Assembly: GCA_963737745.1 (NCBI GenBank)
Contig: CAVTTR010000001.1
Coordinates: 221,987-285,986 of the forward strand
DNA: 64,000 nt
Origin: Bog-473 sp963737745
GTDB lineage: Bacteria > Actinomycetota > Acidimicrobiia > Acidimicrobiales > RAAP-2
Direction of reading: 5' to 3'
Position numbers and translations under genes: made by a program. The first letter of the stretch is position 1. Every line of letters starts with the position of its first letter. Below the pieces are notes generated by a model. The model saw nothing but the letters and a program-made list of their open reading frames with translations. It did not search any database and had not been told where the DNA came from. Of the stretch, positions 9,584 to 20,015 are shown in pieces.

Positions 9584-10591
9584 CTACCGGGTGGCACCCG
9601 CTGTCCGAAGAGAATCGCGAGCATTGCCGATTAGGGCGGCGAGAAATGTGCGGCCGGCGCGCGGCAGTGTTTTGAGAAAGCTCGGATCCATGAAGCCCCC
9701 AGCCTTATTGTCAAAGATTCCGTGAGACCCCGCGTCGCTCGCTCCATCGGCCGGGTGGAGCAGATTGTCCGGACGATCGGCGCCGAGCGGCATGTCGGCC
9801 AGCTGGCTTTCCCACGCGCCAAGAGCGGCGTAGTGGTTGCCGACGCCGGGTGCGACTTGACCGACCGCCACCAATAACTTGTTCCATGAACCAATGATCT
9901 TGGAGCGACGTCCGTCAAGAGCTGCTCGGACGATGAACTTGGCCGCGACCTCTGGCTGATAGATCGGTGCCACAGGCTGGGGATGGCGATCCATGGTCGT
10001 CTGGCACCAGTCGAACTGAGGGGTGTTTACCGCCGGCAGGTGAACCATGGACAGGCGGACATTGCTCTGGTCATGTAAGAGCTCAGCCCGAACGGACTCG
10101 GCGAAGCCCCGACAGGCGAATTTCGCCGCACAGTAGGGGGATTGCAGGGGTATCCCAATGAAGGCCAGTGCAGAACCGACGTTGACGATATTCCCTCGAT
10201 CTCGTGGCCTCATGCGGTCGAGGGCGGCGATCGTGCCCCACACTTGTCCGAGGAACGTCACTTCGATGGCCCGGCGAAAATCCTCGGCCTTGGTATCCGC
10301 CAGCGGTGAAAAGCAGGTCGTCATGGCATTGTTGACCCAGACGTCCATGGGGCCGAGCTCTTCCTCGACCCTGGAGGCGGCACGCTCTACGTCTTCGTAC
10401 TGAGCGACATCGGTCCGCACGATGAGCGCGCGGCGGCCTTGGGCCTCGACATCAGATGCGGCTCCCTCGAGGCCCGCATCGCCCCGCGCCAGCAGCCCGA
10501 CGTTGAAGCCACGACGTGCCAGCTCTTGCGCACAGGCGCGCCCAACCCCCGCCGACGCTCCGGTGACGACGGCAACTCTTCCGCTGTCCAT
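9584..10591 (-). CDS. Short-chain dehydrogenase/reductase with C-terminal extension
   Basis: A 335-residue SDR, longer than the classical 250 because of a C-terminal tail (about residues 250-335). The cofactor site is VVTGASAGVGRA (TGxxxGxG), the NNA motif is WVNNAMTT, and the catalytic residues are Ser in NVGSALAF and Tyr/Lys in YCAAKFA. ATG 10591 follows GGAAGGGA and is the natural start. Substrate not predictable. It is downstream of the GH15 gene on the same strand; the reading frame of that gene formally runs into it. Confidence 0.88.
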   Translation of the reverse strand: MDSGRVAVVTGASAGVGRACAQELARRGFNVGLLARGDAGLEGAASDVEAQGRRALIVRTDVAQYEDVERAASRVEEELGPMDVWVNNAMTTCFSPLADTKAEDFRRAIEVTFLGQVWGTIAALDRMRPRDRGNIVNVGSALAFIGIPLQSPYCAAKFACRGFAESVRAELLHDQSNVRLSMVHLPAVNTPQFDWCQTTMDRHPQPVAPIYQPEVAAKFIVRAALDGRRSKIIGSWNKLLVAVGQVAPGVGNHYAALGAWESQLADMPLGADRPDNLLHPADGASDAGSHGIFDNKAGGFMDPSFLKTLPRAGRTFLAALIGNARDSLRTAGATR

Positions 10592-10617
10592 TCCCTTCCT
10601 TCTTTCTTCTTGGCGCG

Positions 10618-12427
10618 TCATCTCGCCGTGGCGGCTTCTCCGTATTGAGAACGGCGGTGCACTCGAGAAGCAGCGCGTGAACGAATGCCTGGGGAAGGTT
10701 GCCGCGAAGTTGTCGTTGGGAAACGTCAAACTCCTCGGCAAAGAGACCCGGAGTTCCGCATGCGCTTCGAGAGCGCTCGAAGAGCGCCCGGGCCTCGAGG
10801 CGGTCGCCCTGTTGTTGGAGCGACATGGCAAGAATGAAGCCACAGAGAAGAAACGCTCCTTCGGCTTGGCCTAAGGGTCGAGCGTCATGGGCGAAGCGGT
10901 AGACGTAGCCGTCGCGCGTCGAATTCTGTGAGCACGGAGTTCACGGTGGCGACGCTCCGTGGATCCGCAGCCGGCACGGCGTGACGAACCGCCGCCATCA
11001 GAAGTGCCGCATCAACCCTGGGGTCGGTCGGCGAGCGCTGCCAACGGCTGTCCGCATGCACGCAGTCGGCGGAGACATCGGCCAGGATCGTGTCGGCGAG
11101 ACTGCTCCAAGCCCCGGCTTGGGAACTGGAGGCATGCTTGGCGATTGCTCGAAGTCCCGAAACACAGGCCAGTCGAGAGTGGGCCCATCGATCCGGGTCG
11201 AGTTCCCGAAATTCCCGCGTCGGGCTCCCGCCACCGCTGCCCGATAGCGCCCACCGCGATTTCCACGGCATCCCAGTGGTCGCTTCCGAGTCGATCGTAT
11301 GTGGAAGCGACAGCAAAAAGTTCGAGGGCTTCGCCGAATGCGTCGAGTTGGAATTGTGTGTTGACCCAGTTGCCAACTTTGTCCGCACCACCGGGATACC
11401 CCTTCAGGTGTGGAAGGGACCACTCATCGGGAACGGCCAGCCCTGCCACGGTATACGCCGGTTTCATCTCTGGCCCGTCCGTGAGTAAGCGCGCCGAGAC
11501 GAACGAGACCGCCGAATCGAGGAGAGGGAAATGTCCATGTGCTCCTACTGCACGGCCCGCGTAGCACTGGTCCCGGATCCATGCGTAGCGATAATCGTAA
11601 TTGCGGCCTGATCGCGCGTGTTCGGGAAGGCTCATTGTCGCCGCGGCGGCCATCCCTCCCTGACGACTTGTCAAACCGTATAACACGGCCATCGCCATTT
11701 GAGCGTCCCGAGGGGCCAGACAATCGGCGAGTTCGGGGACCGCCTGATCCCAAGCTGCCTCGGTCGCTTTCCAGCACGATTCTGGATCGGGCGGTTCACC
11801 TTGCAGCGCTTGATCACTTAGCTCGAGTACCAAGTCGACGACCTGTCCGGGTGTGAGTGTGATATCCGCCACCAATGGCCCCCCGCGTCGCCGAGCGCCG
11901 CCCAGGCCCGACCATCGGAAAAAAATGTTCCCCGACCGCCCGGCGCAGATCTCCTCGGTCGGATGATGCGTGCCGACCATGGCTTCGGTGCCGAACACCG
12001 CACGAACGTCGAGGACGGCCCTGATGCGCGTCGGTTGGTTGAGCGCACGAAGTCGACGCAGAACGACCACCACATGGGGATCAGCCGGCATGGCGAGAGC
12101 CTCGCGGCTTTCTACTATTCCGTCCGCCGTGACCCAATGGCTGTTCCATATCAACGACCTCGGTTCGTAATAGCCGCCCCAGACGTAGCGTCCGATCGGG
12201 GTGAGGGCGTAACACCCAGCCCCCCCGATCAGGGTGGAAAACACCGAGTCAGAGTCCCAATTGGGCACGCACAACCAGGCCATGTCGCCCTTAGGCCCGA
12301 TGAGTGCCCCTCGTTCACCGTCGGCCATAAAGGCGTAGTCACGGAGAACTTGCGGAGGGAACTCGAGGAGGGGATCCACTGTCAGAGCGATGTTACGCAA
12401 AGGCGAAATACGAAGGCAGAAAGTCAT
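10618..12427 (-). CDS. GH15-family glucoamylase/trehalase-like glycosidase, two frameshifts
   Basis: The protein has an N-terminal beta domain starting near VDPLLEFPPQVLRDYAF and the (alpha/alpha)6 catalytic domain with RNYDYRYAWIRD and VGNWVNTQFQLDAFGE. Three frames are needed. Near 11205-11208 one extra base breaks the EPDAGI motif; deleting it gives EPDAGIWELDPD, the invariant catalytic acid region. Near 10911-10920 a CG-repeat indel breaks the chain before GYVYRFAHDARP; the last part reads AEGAFLLCGFILA and LFAEEFDVSQRQLRGNLPQAF, a typical GH15 C-terminus. The C-terminal frame has no stop before 10452; an end at TGA 10618-10620 is my estimate. GH15 members release glucose from starch or trehalose. 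The start at ATG 12427 is uncertain (GTG 12430, 12445). Confidence 0.8.
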
Positions 12428-12669
12428 CACATCAGGCCCTCTCACCGTCTGGTCCACGCCCGCTCCTCGCTCTGATCTTGTCGCGACTGCTCGTTCTCTA
12501 CCCCACTGCGGTCCCGCTAAATCCGCTTTTTCCGAGGGGACCGAGGACAGCCCGATAGAATGACAGCCACGTTTCCCGAGTGACGCGCAGTGAAAGGGAC
12601 TCTCGCACCACTGGCTGGCCCTTAAAGATGGATGGACCGATCTCTCCATAGTGTTAGCGTTGCCACAAC

Positions 12670-14403
12670 ATGGTTCTGATCCGCCTGCTGCGCAATTACG
12701 TAAGGCCTTATCGCAGGCTGCTGACGCTTCTGCTGGTCCTTCAAGGCGTCCAGGCCCTCTTGAATCTCTACCTTCCCGATATCAACTCGGAGATTATTGA
12801 CCGCGGCGTCCTCACCGGCGACACAAACTACATCTGGCGGTTGGGCGGGTGGATGCTCTTCGTCACGGCAGTGCAGGCCTCGTTCGCGGTCGCAGCTATC
12901 TACTTCGGTTCGAAGTTGGCGATGGCGATCGGGCGGGACCTCCGCCGTGAGCTGTTCCACCGGTCCATGTCCTTGTCGGCGCGAGAAGTCGGTCAGATCG
13001 GTGCGCCGTCCCTGATCACCCGCGTGACCAACGACGTCCAACAGGTCCAGTTGCTGGTGGTCATGGTGTGCACGTTCGTTCTCGCGGCGCCCATCACGAT
13101 CATCGGCGGTGTTCTCCTGGCCCTGCGACAAGATCGGGGTCTTTCCTGGCTGCTCGGGGTCTCCATGCCCCTACTGGCGATCATCCTCGGGATCATCATC
13201 GGTCAGATGGTGCCGCGCTTTCAGCTGATGCAAGAGAGGTTGGACGGGGTCAACCGAGTGTTGCGGGAACAGATCACCGGCATACGTGTCGTGCGTGCCT
13301 TCGTCCGGGAACCACAAGAGGTGCGTCGCTTCCAGGTCGTCAATGACGAACTCACCCAGACCTCCCTGGAGGCCGGCCGGCTGATGGCGCTGATGTTTCC
13401 CGTCATGATGCTGGCCATCAACACTTCCGCCGTGGCAGTGGTGTGGTTCGGCGGTAACCGGATCTCACACGGTCAGATGACTCTCGGTTCACTCATTGCG
13501 TTTCTTACCTACTTCACCCTGATCCTGCAGGCGGTGCTGATCGCAAGTTTTGTCGGCGTCATGGCACCCCGCGACGCGGTGAGCGGGGGCCGCATCCAGG
13601 AGGTCCTGAACACGTACTCATCGGTGACGCCGCCAGCGCACCCGATCACCGAGCTACGTACGCCAGGAACTCTGGAGTTCCGTGATGTCAGTTTCGGCTA
13701 CCCCGGCGCCGAGACGTTGGTCCTCGAAGGGGTGACGTTCCGGGCGTTGCCGGGGAAAACCACTGCGGTCATCGGGAGCACGGGGTCCGGCAAGACCACC
13801 CTGGTGAACCTCGCCTGCCGCCTGGTGGATGCCACGTCCGGCGAAGTGGCGGTGGGGGGCGTCGACATACGCCAACTCGACCCCGACGTGCTCTGGCAAA
13901 GGATCGGCCTGGTCCCGCAGCGGCCGTATCTGTTCGCCGGGACAGTGGCCAGTAATCTGCACTACGGCAAACCCGATGCCACCCCCGACGAGATGTGGGA
14001 AGCCCTCACGGTGGCGCAGGCTGACAATTTCGTGCGCGCCATGGGCGGGCTCGAAGCCCCGATCGCCCAGGGCGGCACGAACGTCTCGGGGGGTCAACGT
14101 CAGCGCTTGAGTATCGCCCGGGCACTCGTTCGCCGGCCCGACGTGTACGTCTTCGACGACTCCTTCTCAGCTTTGGATCTGGCCACCGATGCCCGCTTGC
14201 GAGCTGCCCTGGTGCCCTATACCGCCGAATCCACGATGATCGTGGTGGCGCAGCGAGTTTCGAGCATTGTCAACGCTGAGCAGATCCTGGTGCTCGAGGC
14301 AGGAGTGCCGGTCGGTCTGGGTAGTCACGAAGAGCTGCTCGAGACCTGTACCACCTATGCCGAGATCGTCGCGTCACAGACCGGTGGGGAGGATGCGGCG
14401 TGA
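12670..14403 (+). CDS. ABC exporter subunit A (degenerate NBD)
   Basis: A 577-residue half transporter: six membrane helices (about residues 15-300) then a nucleotide-binding domain. Walker A is IGSTGSGKTT, signature NVSGGQRQR. The Walker B region reads VYVFDDSFSALD, with Asp where the catalytic Glu is expected, and the H-loop reads VVAQRVSSI, with Gln for His. These two substitutions make its ATP site non-hydrolysing, as in heterodimeric exporters of the TM287/288 and BmrCD class. The stop overlaps the next start by 4 bases (14400-14403), so both halves are made together. Likely a multidrug or lipid exporter. Confidence 0.93.
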   Translation: MVLIRLLRNYVRPYRRLLTLLLVLQGVQALLNLYLPDINSEIIDRGVLTGDTNYIWRLGGWMLFVTAVQASFAVAAIYFGSKLAMAIGRDLRRELFHRSMSLSAREVGQIGAPSLITRVTNDVQQVQLLVVMVCTFVLAAPITIIGGVLLALRQDRGLSWLLGVSMPLLAIILGIIIGQMVPRFQLMQERLDGVNRVLREQITGIRVVRAFVREPQEVRRFQVVNDELTQTSLEAGRLMALMFPVMMLAINTSAVAVVWFGGNRISHGQMTLGSLIAFLTYFTLILQAVLIASFVGVMAPRDAVSGGRIQEVLNTYSSVTPPAHPITELRTPGTLEFRDVSFGYPGAETLVLEGVTFRALPGKTTAVIGSTGSGKTTLVNLACRLVDATSGEVAVGGVDIRQLDPDVLWQRIGLVPQRPYLFAGTVASNLHYGKPDATPDEMWEALTVAQADNFVRAMGGLEAPIAQGGTNVSGGQRQRLSIARALVRRPDVYVFDDSFSALDLATDARLRAALVPYTAESTMIVVAQRVSSIVNAEQILVLEAGVPVGLGSHEELLETCTTYAEIVASQTGGEDAA

Positions 14404-16308
14404 GCATCCATACCGAAACGCCGCCGACGGACGAGCCGGGCCCCGAACCCGTGCCCGAAACGAGAGTTTCGGGGGCGCCCCCGGCGGGAAATCGGATGGG
14501 CGCATTCGGCATGCCGCTGGAGCGTTCGGAAAATAGTCGTGACACGTTGCGGCGCCTCGCCGTTCGACTCCGGCCTGAGATGTTCCGCATCATCGGCGTC
14601 ATTGTTTGCACGTTAGGTGGGATTTGTTTCTCGGTCCTCGGTCCCAAGCTCCTCGGCGACGGCACCGACATCATCGTCAGAGGGGTCCTCCATCAGGGCG
14701 GGTCGGGGATCGACTTCGGAAGTCTCCATCGTCTGTTGCTCCTCGTTCTCGTTCTTTACTTGGCCTCGGCCAGTTTCCAGTACCTCGGTGCCTACACCCT
14801 GGCCGGCATGATGCAGCGATTGATGCGTCGCCTGCGGGCTGACGTGGAGGACAAGCTCAACCGAGTCCCACTCGGATATGTCGATCGGACAGCTCGGGGC
14901 GAACTGCTGAGTCGTGTCACAAACGACATCGACAACTTGGCCCAGACGCTCCAACAGACCGTAAGTCAGTTGTTGACGAATGCGTTCATGTTGATCGGGA
15001 CCATCGTCATCATGTTCGTCATATCCCCGATTCTTGCCCTGGTGGCTTTGGTCAGCCTCCCCCTGTCTTCGTGGATCATCCGGTTCATCACCCGCCGGTC
15101 AAGGCCCCGCTTCGCAGATCAGTGGGATCAAACCGGCCGGTTGAACGCTTTGGTCGAAGAGTCCCTGACTGGGCATGCCATCGTGAAGACCTTTGGGCGT
15201 GAACGCGAGGTGGAGGCGGTCTTTCTGGAGACCAACGAGCGACTGTTTCGATCGAGCTTCGGTGCTCGAATTCATCTCGGGCAGCATTCAGCCGGCCATG
15301 GTGATGATTGGCAACCTCAATTACGTGGGAATCGCCGTCATCGGAGGACTGCGGGTGGCCGAGAAAGCCATGACAATCGGTGGCATTCAGGCCTTCATTC
15401 AGTATTCACGCCAGTTCGCGCAGCCATTGCAGCAGCTTGCCTCAATGGCGAATCTGTTCCAATCCGGCCTGGCCTCGGCCGAGAGGGTTTTCCAACTACT
15501 CGACTCCGACGAGCAGACTCCGGAAGCTCCTCCGGTCGTGGTCGACGTCGGCGGATCTCGCCGGGGTCGGGTTGCGTTCGAGCACGTGTCCTTCTCCTAC
15601 GACCCGGCCCGACCTCTGATCACGGATCTCTCCCTGGTCGCCGAACCGGGAAAGACCGTCGCCATCGTGGGTCCGACCGGCGCCGGGAAGACGACTCTGG
15701 TCAACCTGATCATGCGCTTCTACGAGCTCGACCAAGGGCGTATCGTTCTCGACGGCGTGAACATCGCAGAGATGCCTCGCTCCCAACTTCGATCCAACAT
15801 AGGGATGGTGCTCCAAGACACCTGGCTCTTCGGTGGCACTATCCGGGAGAACATCGCATACGGCAATCCCGAAGCGACCGAAGAGCAGATTCTCACCGCT
15901 GCGAAGGCAACGTATGTGGATCGTTTCGTGCGGGCGCTCCCCGACGGATACGACACCATGGTCGATGACGAGGGTGGGGTCATGAGCGTGGGGGAGAAGC
16001 AACTTCTCACCATCGCCCGTGCGTTCCTCTCGAATCCCACAATCTTGATCCTCGACGAGGCGACCAGCTCCGTCGACACGCGGACCGAGGTGTTGATCCA
16101 ACATGCCATGTCGGCCCTGCGAGCCGAACGTACCAGCTTCGTCATCGCGCACCGGGTCTCGACCATTCGTAACGCCGACACGATCCTCGTCATGGAGGCC
16201 GGACGCATCGTCGAGCAGGGCAACCATTCGGACCTGCTGGGCCGGGGCGGCGCCTACGCCAATCTCTACAACGCACAGTTCGCGGGCGCCGCGACCGATG
16301 TGACGTAG
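14400..16308 (+). CDS. ABC exporter subunit B (canonical catalytic Glu), frameshifted
   Basis: The partner half-transporter, about 636 residues after correction. A charged and Pro-rich N-terminal extension of about 60 residues precedes six membrane helices. One extra base near 15264-15267 breaks the chain after RLFRSSFGA; the other frame continues EFISGSIQPAMVMIGNLNYV, the usual family sequence. The NBD has Walker A VGPTGAGKTT, Walker B LILDEATSSVD with catalytic Glu, and H-loop FVIAHRVSTI. The signature is MSVGEKQ rather than LSGGQ. Combined with subunit A this yields one active and one degenerate ATP site. A MarR gene follows 136 bases later. Confidence 0.9.
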
Positions 16309-16444
16309 GACGTCGGACCGGTGAATGAATCTCACCATGCTTTTGCAGGAGGGCAGCCGTTGGAAAGGCAGCGCTACACCCCGGCTCGCTCTCAAGGACA
16401 TAGGCTGCTGCGACAGTCTTCGACTTCGGGATAGGAAGCTGAGA

Positions 16445-16969
16445 ATGGGCCAACAATCGACAGTGGTGGTGGCTGAGGAGAACGGAGCGGTCGAGCCGGC
16501 CATTCTGCATATCGCCGAATTCTGTCAGAGCATTCTCGATATCGGTGGCTCCCCAAAATCACAGGAAGCCGTGCTCCGCCACGCCCGCGTCTCGCTGCCG
16601 CCGTCAGCCTTCTTATTGTTGCGCTATCTAGCGCTTCTGGGACCCCTCACGGTGTCGCAGTTAGCCGAAATTGTCGATCTGCACTCGACCACGGTGAGTT
16701 CCCAATTGCGGCCTCTTACGGATAAGAAGTTGGTGCGACGAACGATCGACTCCGACGACCGACGCGTCGTGTCCCTTTCCATCACCGCCTCAGGCCGCAA
16801 CGTCTGCCAACGGGTGTTGTTGGCGGGCGCCCGTGGGTGGAGCAACGTCTTCGCCAACTGGTCGAAGGAGGATCGCGAGCAACTTGGTCGCTTGCTCAAA
16901 AGGGCACGCGCCGACACCTTCGCCACCATCGAGGCGAAGCAGGCCTCAGGAAGCAGCGAAGGCGAGTAA
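16445..16969 (+). CDS. MarR-family transcriptional regulator
   Basis: A 174-residue winged-helix protein. The recognition region reads LTVSQLAEIVDLHSTTVSSQL, followed by the wing with RRTIDSDDRRVVSLSIT (the conserved D-x-R-R). MarR proteins repress efflux or catabolic genes and are released by small ligands. It follows the ABC exporter pair on the same strand, so it may control that exporter. ATG 16445 has GGAAG 6 bases upstream. It converges on the next SDR with 10 bases between stops. Confidence 0.9.
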   Translation: MGQQSTVVVAEENGAVEPAILHIAEFCQSILDIGGSPKSQEAVLRHARVSLPPSAFLLLRYLALLGPLTVSQLAEIVDLHSTTVSSQLRPLTDKKLVRRTIDSDDRRVVSLSITASGRNVCQRVLLAGARGWSNVFANWSKEDREQLGRLLKRARADTFATIEAKQASGSSEGE

Positions 16970-16979
16970 TCCAGATGGC

Positions 16980-17755
16980 CTAGTGCGTCGCCACGGCATT
17001 CGCCGCGCCGAGCGCGCCGTCGACCAACACGTCGATACCGGAAAGATAGGAAGCATCGTCAGATAGCAAGAATGCGGCGACGGCGGCGAGCTCGTCCGCC
17101 GTTCCCTCCCGCCGAGTGGCGTGTTCTCCACCATTGTTTTCATTATCGGTTGGTTGTCGAACTCCAACCGACCCATGGGCGTATCAATCAGGCCGGGGGA
17201 GAGCGAGACAACGCGTCCACCCCGTGGTCCCCAAACCACGGCGGCCTTCGATGCCTCCAGCTGCACGCCCTTCTTCGACCAGGCGTAGGCCAGTCCACTA
17301 TCACTCATCGCAGATTCGACCCGATCGAGAAAGTCGTCGGCTCGAACCTCCTCAATGAGCTGGGTCAGTTCCGGACCAAGCAGCTCCAGCGGCAAATATC
17401 CCGCTGAGGACGAGAAGCACACCGCCGCCGCTCCAGGGGTGACGAGCGATTCGAACGCGTCGAGCAGCCGCACGGTGCCCACCAGGTTGACCTCGACGAT
17501 CCGGCGTGGTTCGGCCATGGTCGGCGAAAGTCCCGCAGCGTGCGCCAGCGCCCGGAAGGGACCCAATGCAGCGACCCTCTCGACGAGCGTGCCTACCGCA
17601 TCCGGATCGCTGATATCGCAGACGACGCCGATCGTTCCATCGATGTCCGGCTGGCGCACGTCCACCGCAATCAGGTGGTCGACCGTGTGGCGCAAGCGTT
17701 CGACGCAGGCTCGCCCCATTCCGCTTCCCGCACCCGTGACCACACCTACGGTCAT
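16980..17755 (-). CDS. SDR of the 3-alpha-hydroxysteroid/coniferyl alcohol dehydrogenase type, frameshifted
   Basis: About 258 residues. Cofactor motif VVTGAGSGMGRA and catalytic YAWSKKG; between the catalytic Ser (FSSSAGY) and Tyr there is an insertion of about 40 residues (including LLGPELTQLIEEV), typical of the 3-alpha-HSD/coniferyl alcohol dehydrogenase subgroup. One base appears missing near 17112. Restoring it changes the nonsense tail into PLGREGTADELAAVAAF and LLSDDASYLSGIDVLVDG, the normal SDR C-terminus, ending at the TAG 16980-16982. Substrate is likely a sterol-like or aromatic alcohol; that is inference. Confidence 0.8.
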
Positions 17756-17885
17756 GCCGCCCCCCCGTTACATTCGCGTTGGCTTCGTCGCCTGTCGTGG
17801 CTGGCTCGCCATCGACTCTGTCTATCAAACCCCTTGGGTGTCCTCAATTCCCAAGGGCCGGCCTGACGCCGCCACGCCACGGCTC

Positions 17886-19829
17886 CTAATCTTCGAAGAT
17901 TGCGTCGAGAGCCGTGGCGACGTCGCGGTGCGTTCTGACGGCAGAGAAGCGGCCGCGGCCGGCCTGGGCTAACTCCCGGGCCATGAGGACGTCGTGTTCA
18001 CCGCTCACGTCGAGAAGAATGTCGAGCCGGGCGAGACCGGCGGCCAAGGAGACGGGGTCACCACCGGCGTTGTGCACACAGTCCGACAACAACACGGCCC
18101 GCGTCTGGGTCGTGCGGGCACCCGCCAATTCCTTGGCGGCGATTTCGAGCGGGAAGCCGATATTCGTGAGGCCCCGAGCCGGTAGCCGGAGAAGTGTCTC
18201 CATGAGCTCGCCCGGTTCGACCCGTTCTCCCAGGGGGAGTAGGAGGGCTGCGTCGGACCAGAACGCGATGACGGCGAGTTGATCGTCCTCCATCTCGCCA
18301 GCCAAGGCACCAACGGTGGCGGCGGCTGTTCGTACCCGCTCGCCGCGCATCGAACCGGAGACGTCGACGAGCAGCGCAATGGCGCGGGGATGGAGGAGCC
18401 GTGTCCGCACCACCACGTCCTCTGGTGCGATGTCAGGGGTCTCGAGCAGTGCTTCCATGGTGGCGTCGAGGTCGATCTCATCCGCGCCTCCGTCAAAGGG
18501 GGCGCGTTGTAACACGCCGCGTCCTCCACGATGAGGTTGGCGGTCACGCCGGCGCACCAGGGCCAAGCGGGATGCGATCTCGTGTGCACGCCGAGCGACC
18601 TCGGGGTCGGCCATGGACTCGGCCAAGGGCTGGAGCTCCCCCTCGTCGTCACTCTGCGCCGGCATCGTGTGGTCGGCCGACCGCGGCGGAGGGGATGGAG
18701 GGAGGCCTGCCGTGCGCAACGCCGTACCTCCGTTCTGCCCGTTGGGAGAAGGAACGAACAGGCGCGGCGGCTCATCCAGGGTCTTGGGTTTGCGCCGGTG
18801 GAGAGGTTGTGCGGCGCTCGAGTGACGACGCTGGATCGGGGAGTCCGCCACCACCGCATTCTCTCCTCCCGCTGCCGCTGCCAGACTGAGGAAATACATC
18901 TCCCAGATGTCGTGGAGGACTTGTTCGGAGGTCAACGCGGCGGTGGGGTCGAGCTGTATCCGTCCTGACAGGGCAATCGTGATCGAGTCGAGAACGAGCC
19001 TCGTGTAATCGGCGCCCGGGCGACGGACCGTCTCGGGGAGATCGACGATGACTCGGCGCGTGCGACCGAGCTCACTTGCAATCAGCACGGTGTCGATTGC
19101 TCCCCGCACGCTGCTGCCGTGGCGGATGTCGGGATGCTCTCGTGTGGCCCGTACCAAGGCCACGGCATCGCGCACGAGGCGGTCGTCTCGTCCCGGACGA
19201 CCCAGGCCGCCACTCGTTCGATGCTCCACGATCTCACGTTCGAGTGCTTCATCCTGGTAATCAACGGCCAGCCGGCAGAGCCGGTCGTAGATGCTCATCG
19301 AGATGCGCATGGTTCCGACGTTGTCGAAAGGGTTCATCGAGGCGATCAGCCGGAACGTGGGTCGGGCCGTGATGGTGCCAATGCGGGGGATGGTCAGTTG
19401 GCGGTCGCCGATGGCGGAGAGCAGGGTATTGAGCGTGTCCTGCGGGCTCCGGTTGAGCTCTTCGATGTAGAGAAAGCCGCCCAAACGCATGGCCTCAACG
19501 AGAGGTCCGTCGATAAAATTCTCGGCCCGATACCCTTCACGCAGGACGCGATCAGGAGCATGGTGCCCGACGAGCTTGCCGGTGGTGAGATCGGCGTTCC
19601 CCTCCACGAACATGAGTGGCACGCCCCATTCGGTGGTGATGGCGCGGAGCATCGTGGTCTTGCTCGTGCCGGGCGGTCCCTCGAGGAGGACGTCCCGACC
19701 GGCGCTGACGGCGGCCCGCAGAAGCTCGAGTTCGCGGGAACGCCCCACCACCTCGGGCCTGGCCTCGTCCTCCCCTCGAACCCTTCCGTCGACTGTCACT
19801 GCTGGACTACTCGACATGGGGTCCGGCAT
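17886..19829 (-). CDS. Single-chain AAA+ ATPase and VWA-domain protein (Mg-chelatase I/D-like)
   Basis: A 647-residue fusion. Residues about 25-330 form a MoxR/ChlI-type AAA+ domain: Walker A GPPGTSKT (51-58), Walker-B-like FLYIEELNRS (119-128) where the usual Asp-Glu is Glu-Glu, and sensor 1 LIASMNPFDN. Residues 330-450 are Pro- and Arg-rich linker. Residues 480-647 are a VWA domain with a complete metal site: DVSGS (489-493), Thr 555 in GLTNIG, Asp 583 in LLSDC. The combination resembles the motor and metal-binding subunits of magnesium chelatase or MoxR-VWA pairs such as CoxD/CoxE, joined in one chain. Partner unknown; no chelatase H subunit or CO dehydrogenase gene is nearby. Start ATG 19829 or 19817. 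Confidence 0.85.
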   Translation of the reverse strand: MPDPMSSSPAVTVDGRVRGEDEARPEVVGRSRELELLRAAVSAGRDVLLEGPPGTSKTTMLRAITTEWGVPLMFVEGNADLTTGKLVGHHAPDRVLREGYRAENFIDGPLVEAMRLGGFLYIEELNRSPQDTLNTLLSAIGDRQLTIPRIGTITARPTFRLIASMNPFDNVGTMRISMSIYDRLCRLAVDYQDEALEREIVEHRTSGGLGRPGRDDRLVRDAVALVRATREHPDIRHGSSVRGAIDTVLIASELGRTRRVIVDLPETVRRPGADYTRLVLDSITIALSGRIQLDPTAALTSEQVLHDIWEMYFLSLAAAAGGENAVVADSPIQRRHSSAAQPLHRRKPKTLDEPPRLFVPSPNGQNGGTALRTAGLPPSPPPRSADHTMPAQSDDEGELQPLAESMADPEVARRAHEIASRLALVRRRDRQPHRGGRGVLQRAPFDGGADEIDLDATMEALLETPDIAPEDVVVRTRLLHPRAIALLVDVSGSMRGERVRTAAATVGALAGEMEDDQLAVIAFWSDAALLLPLGERVEPGELMETLLRLPARGLTNIGFPLEIAAKELAGARTTQTRAVLLSDCVHNAGGDPVSLAAGLARLDILLDVSGEHDVLMARELAQAGRGRFSAVRTHRDVATALDAIFED

Positions 19830-20015
19830 CGACCACGGGCTGAACCCCGAAGCGAGGGCGCACCCCGGCCGAGATTGACGCCACGGGGACCGGATCGCCG
19901 ACGCCGGGCGTCAGGGAGGAAGTACATGCTCGTAATTATGGATGACATTGCCGCGGGTGTTGGCTGGTCCCGGATCTGAGCATCGGGGGAGTGCCCGGAG
20001 CTCAGATCCAAGGCC

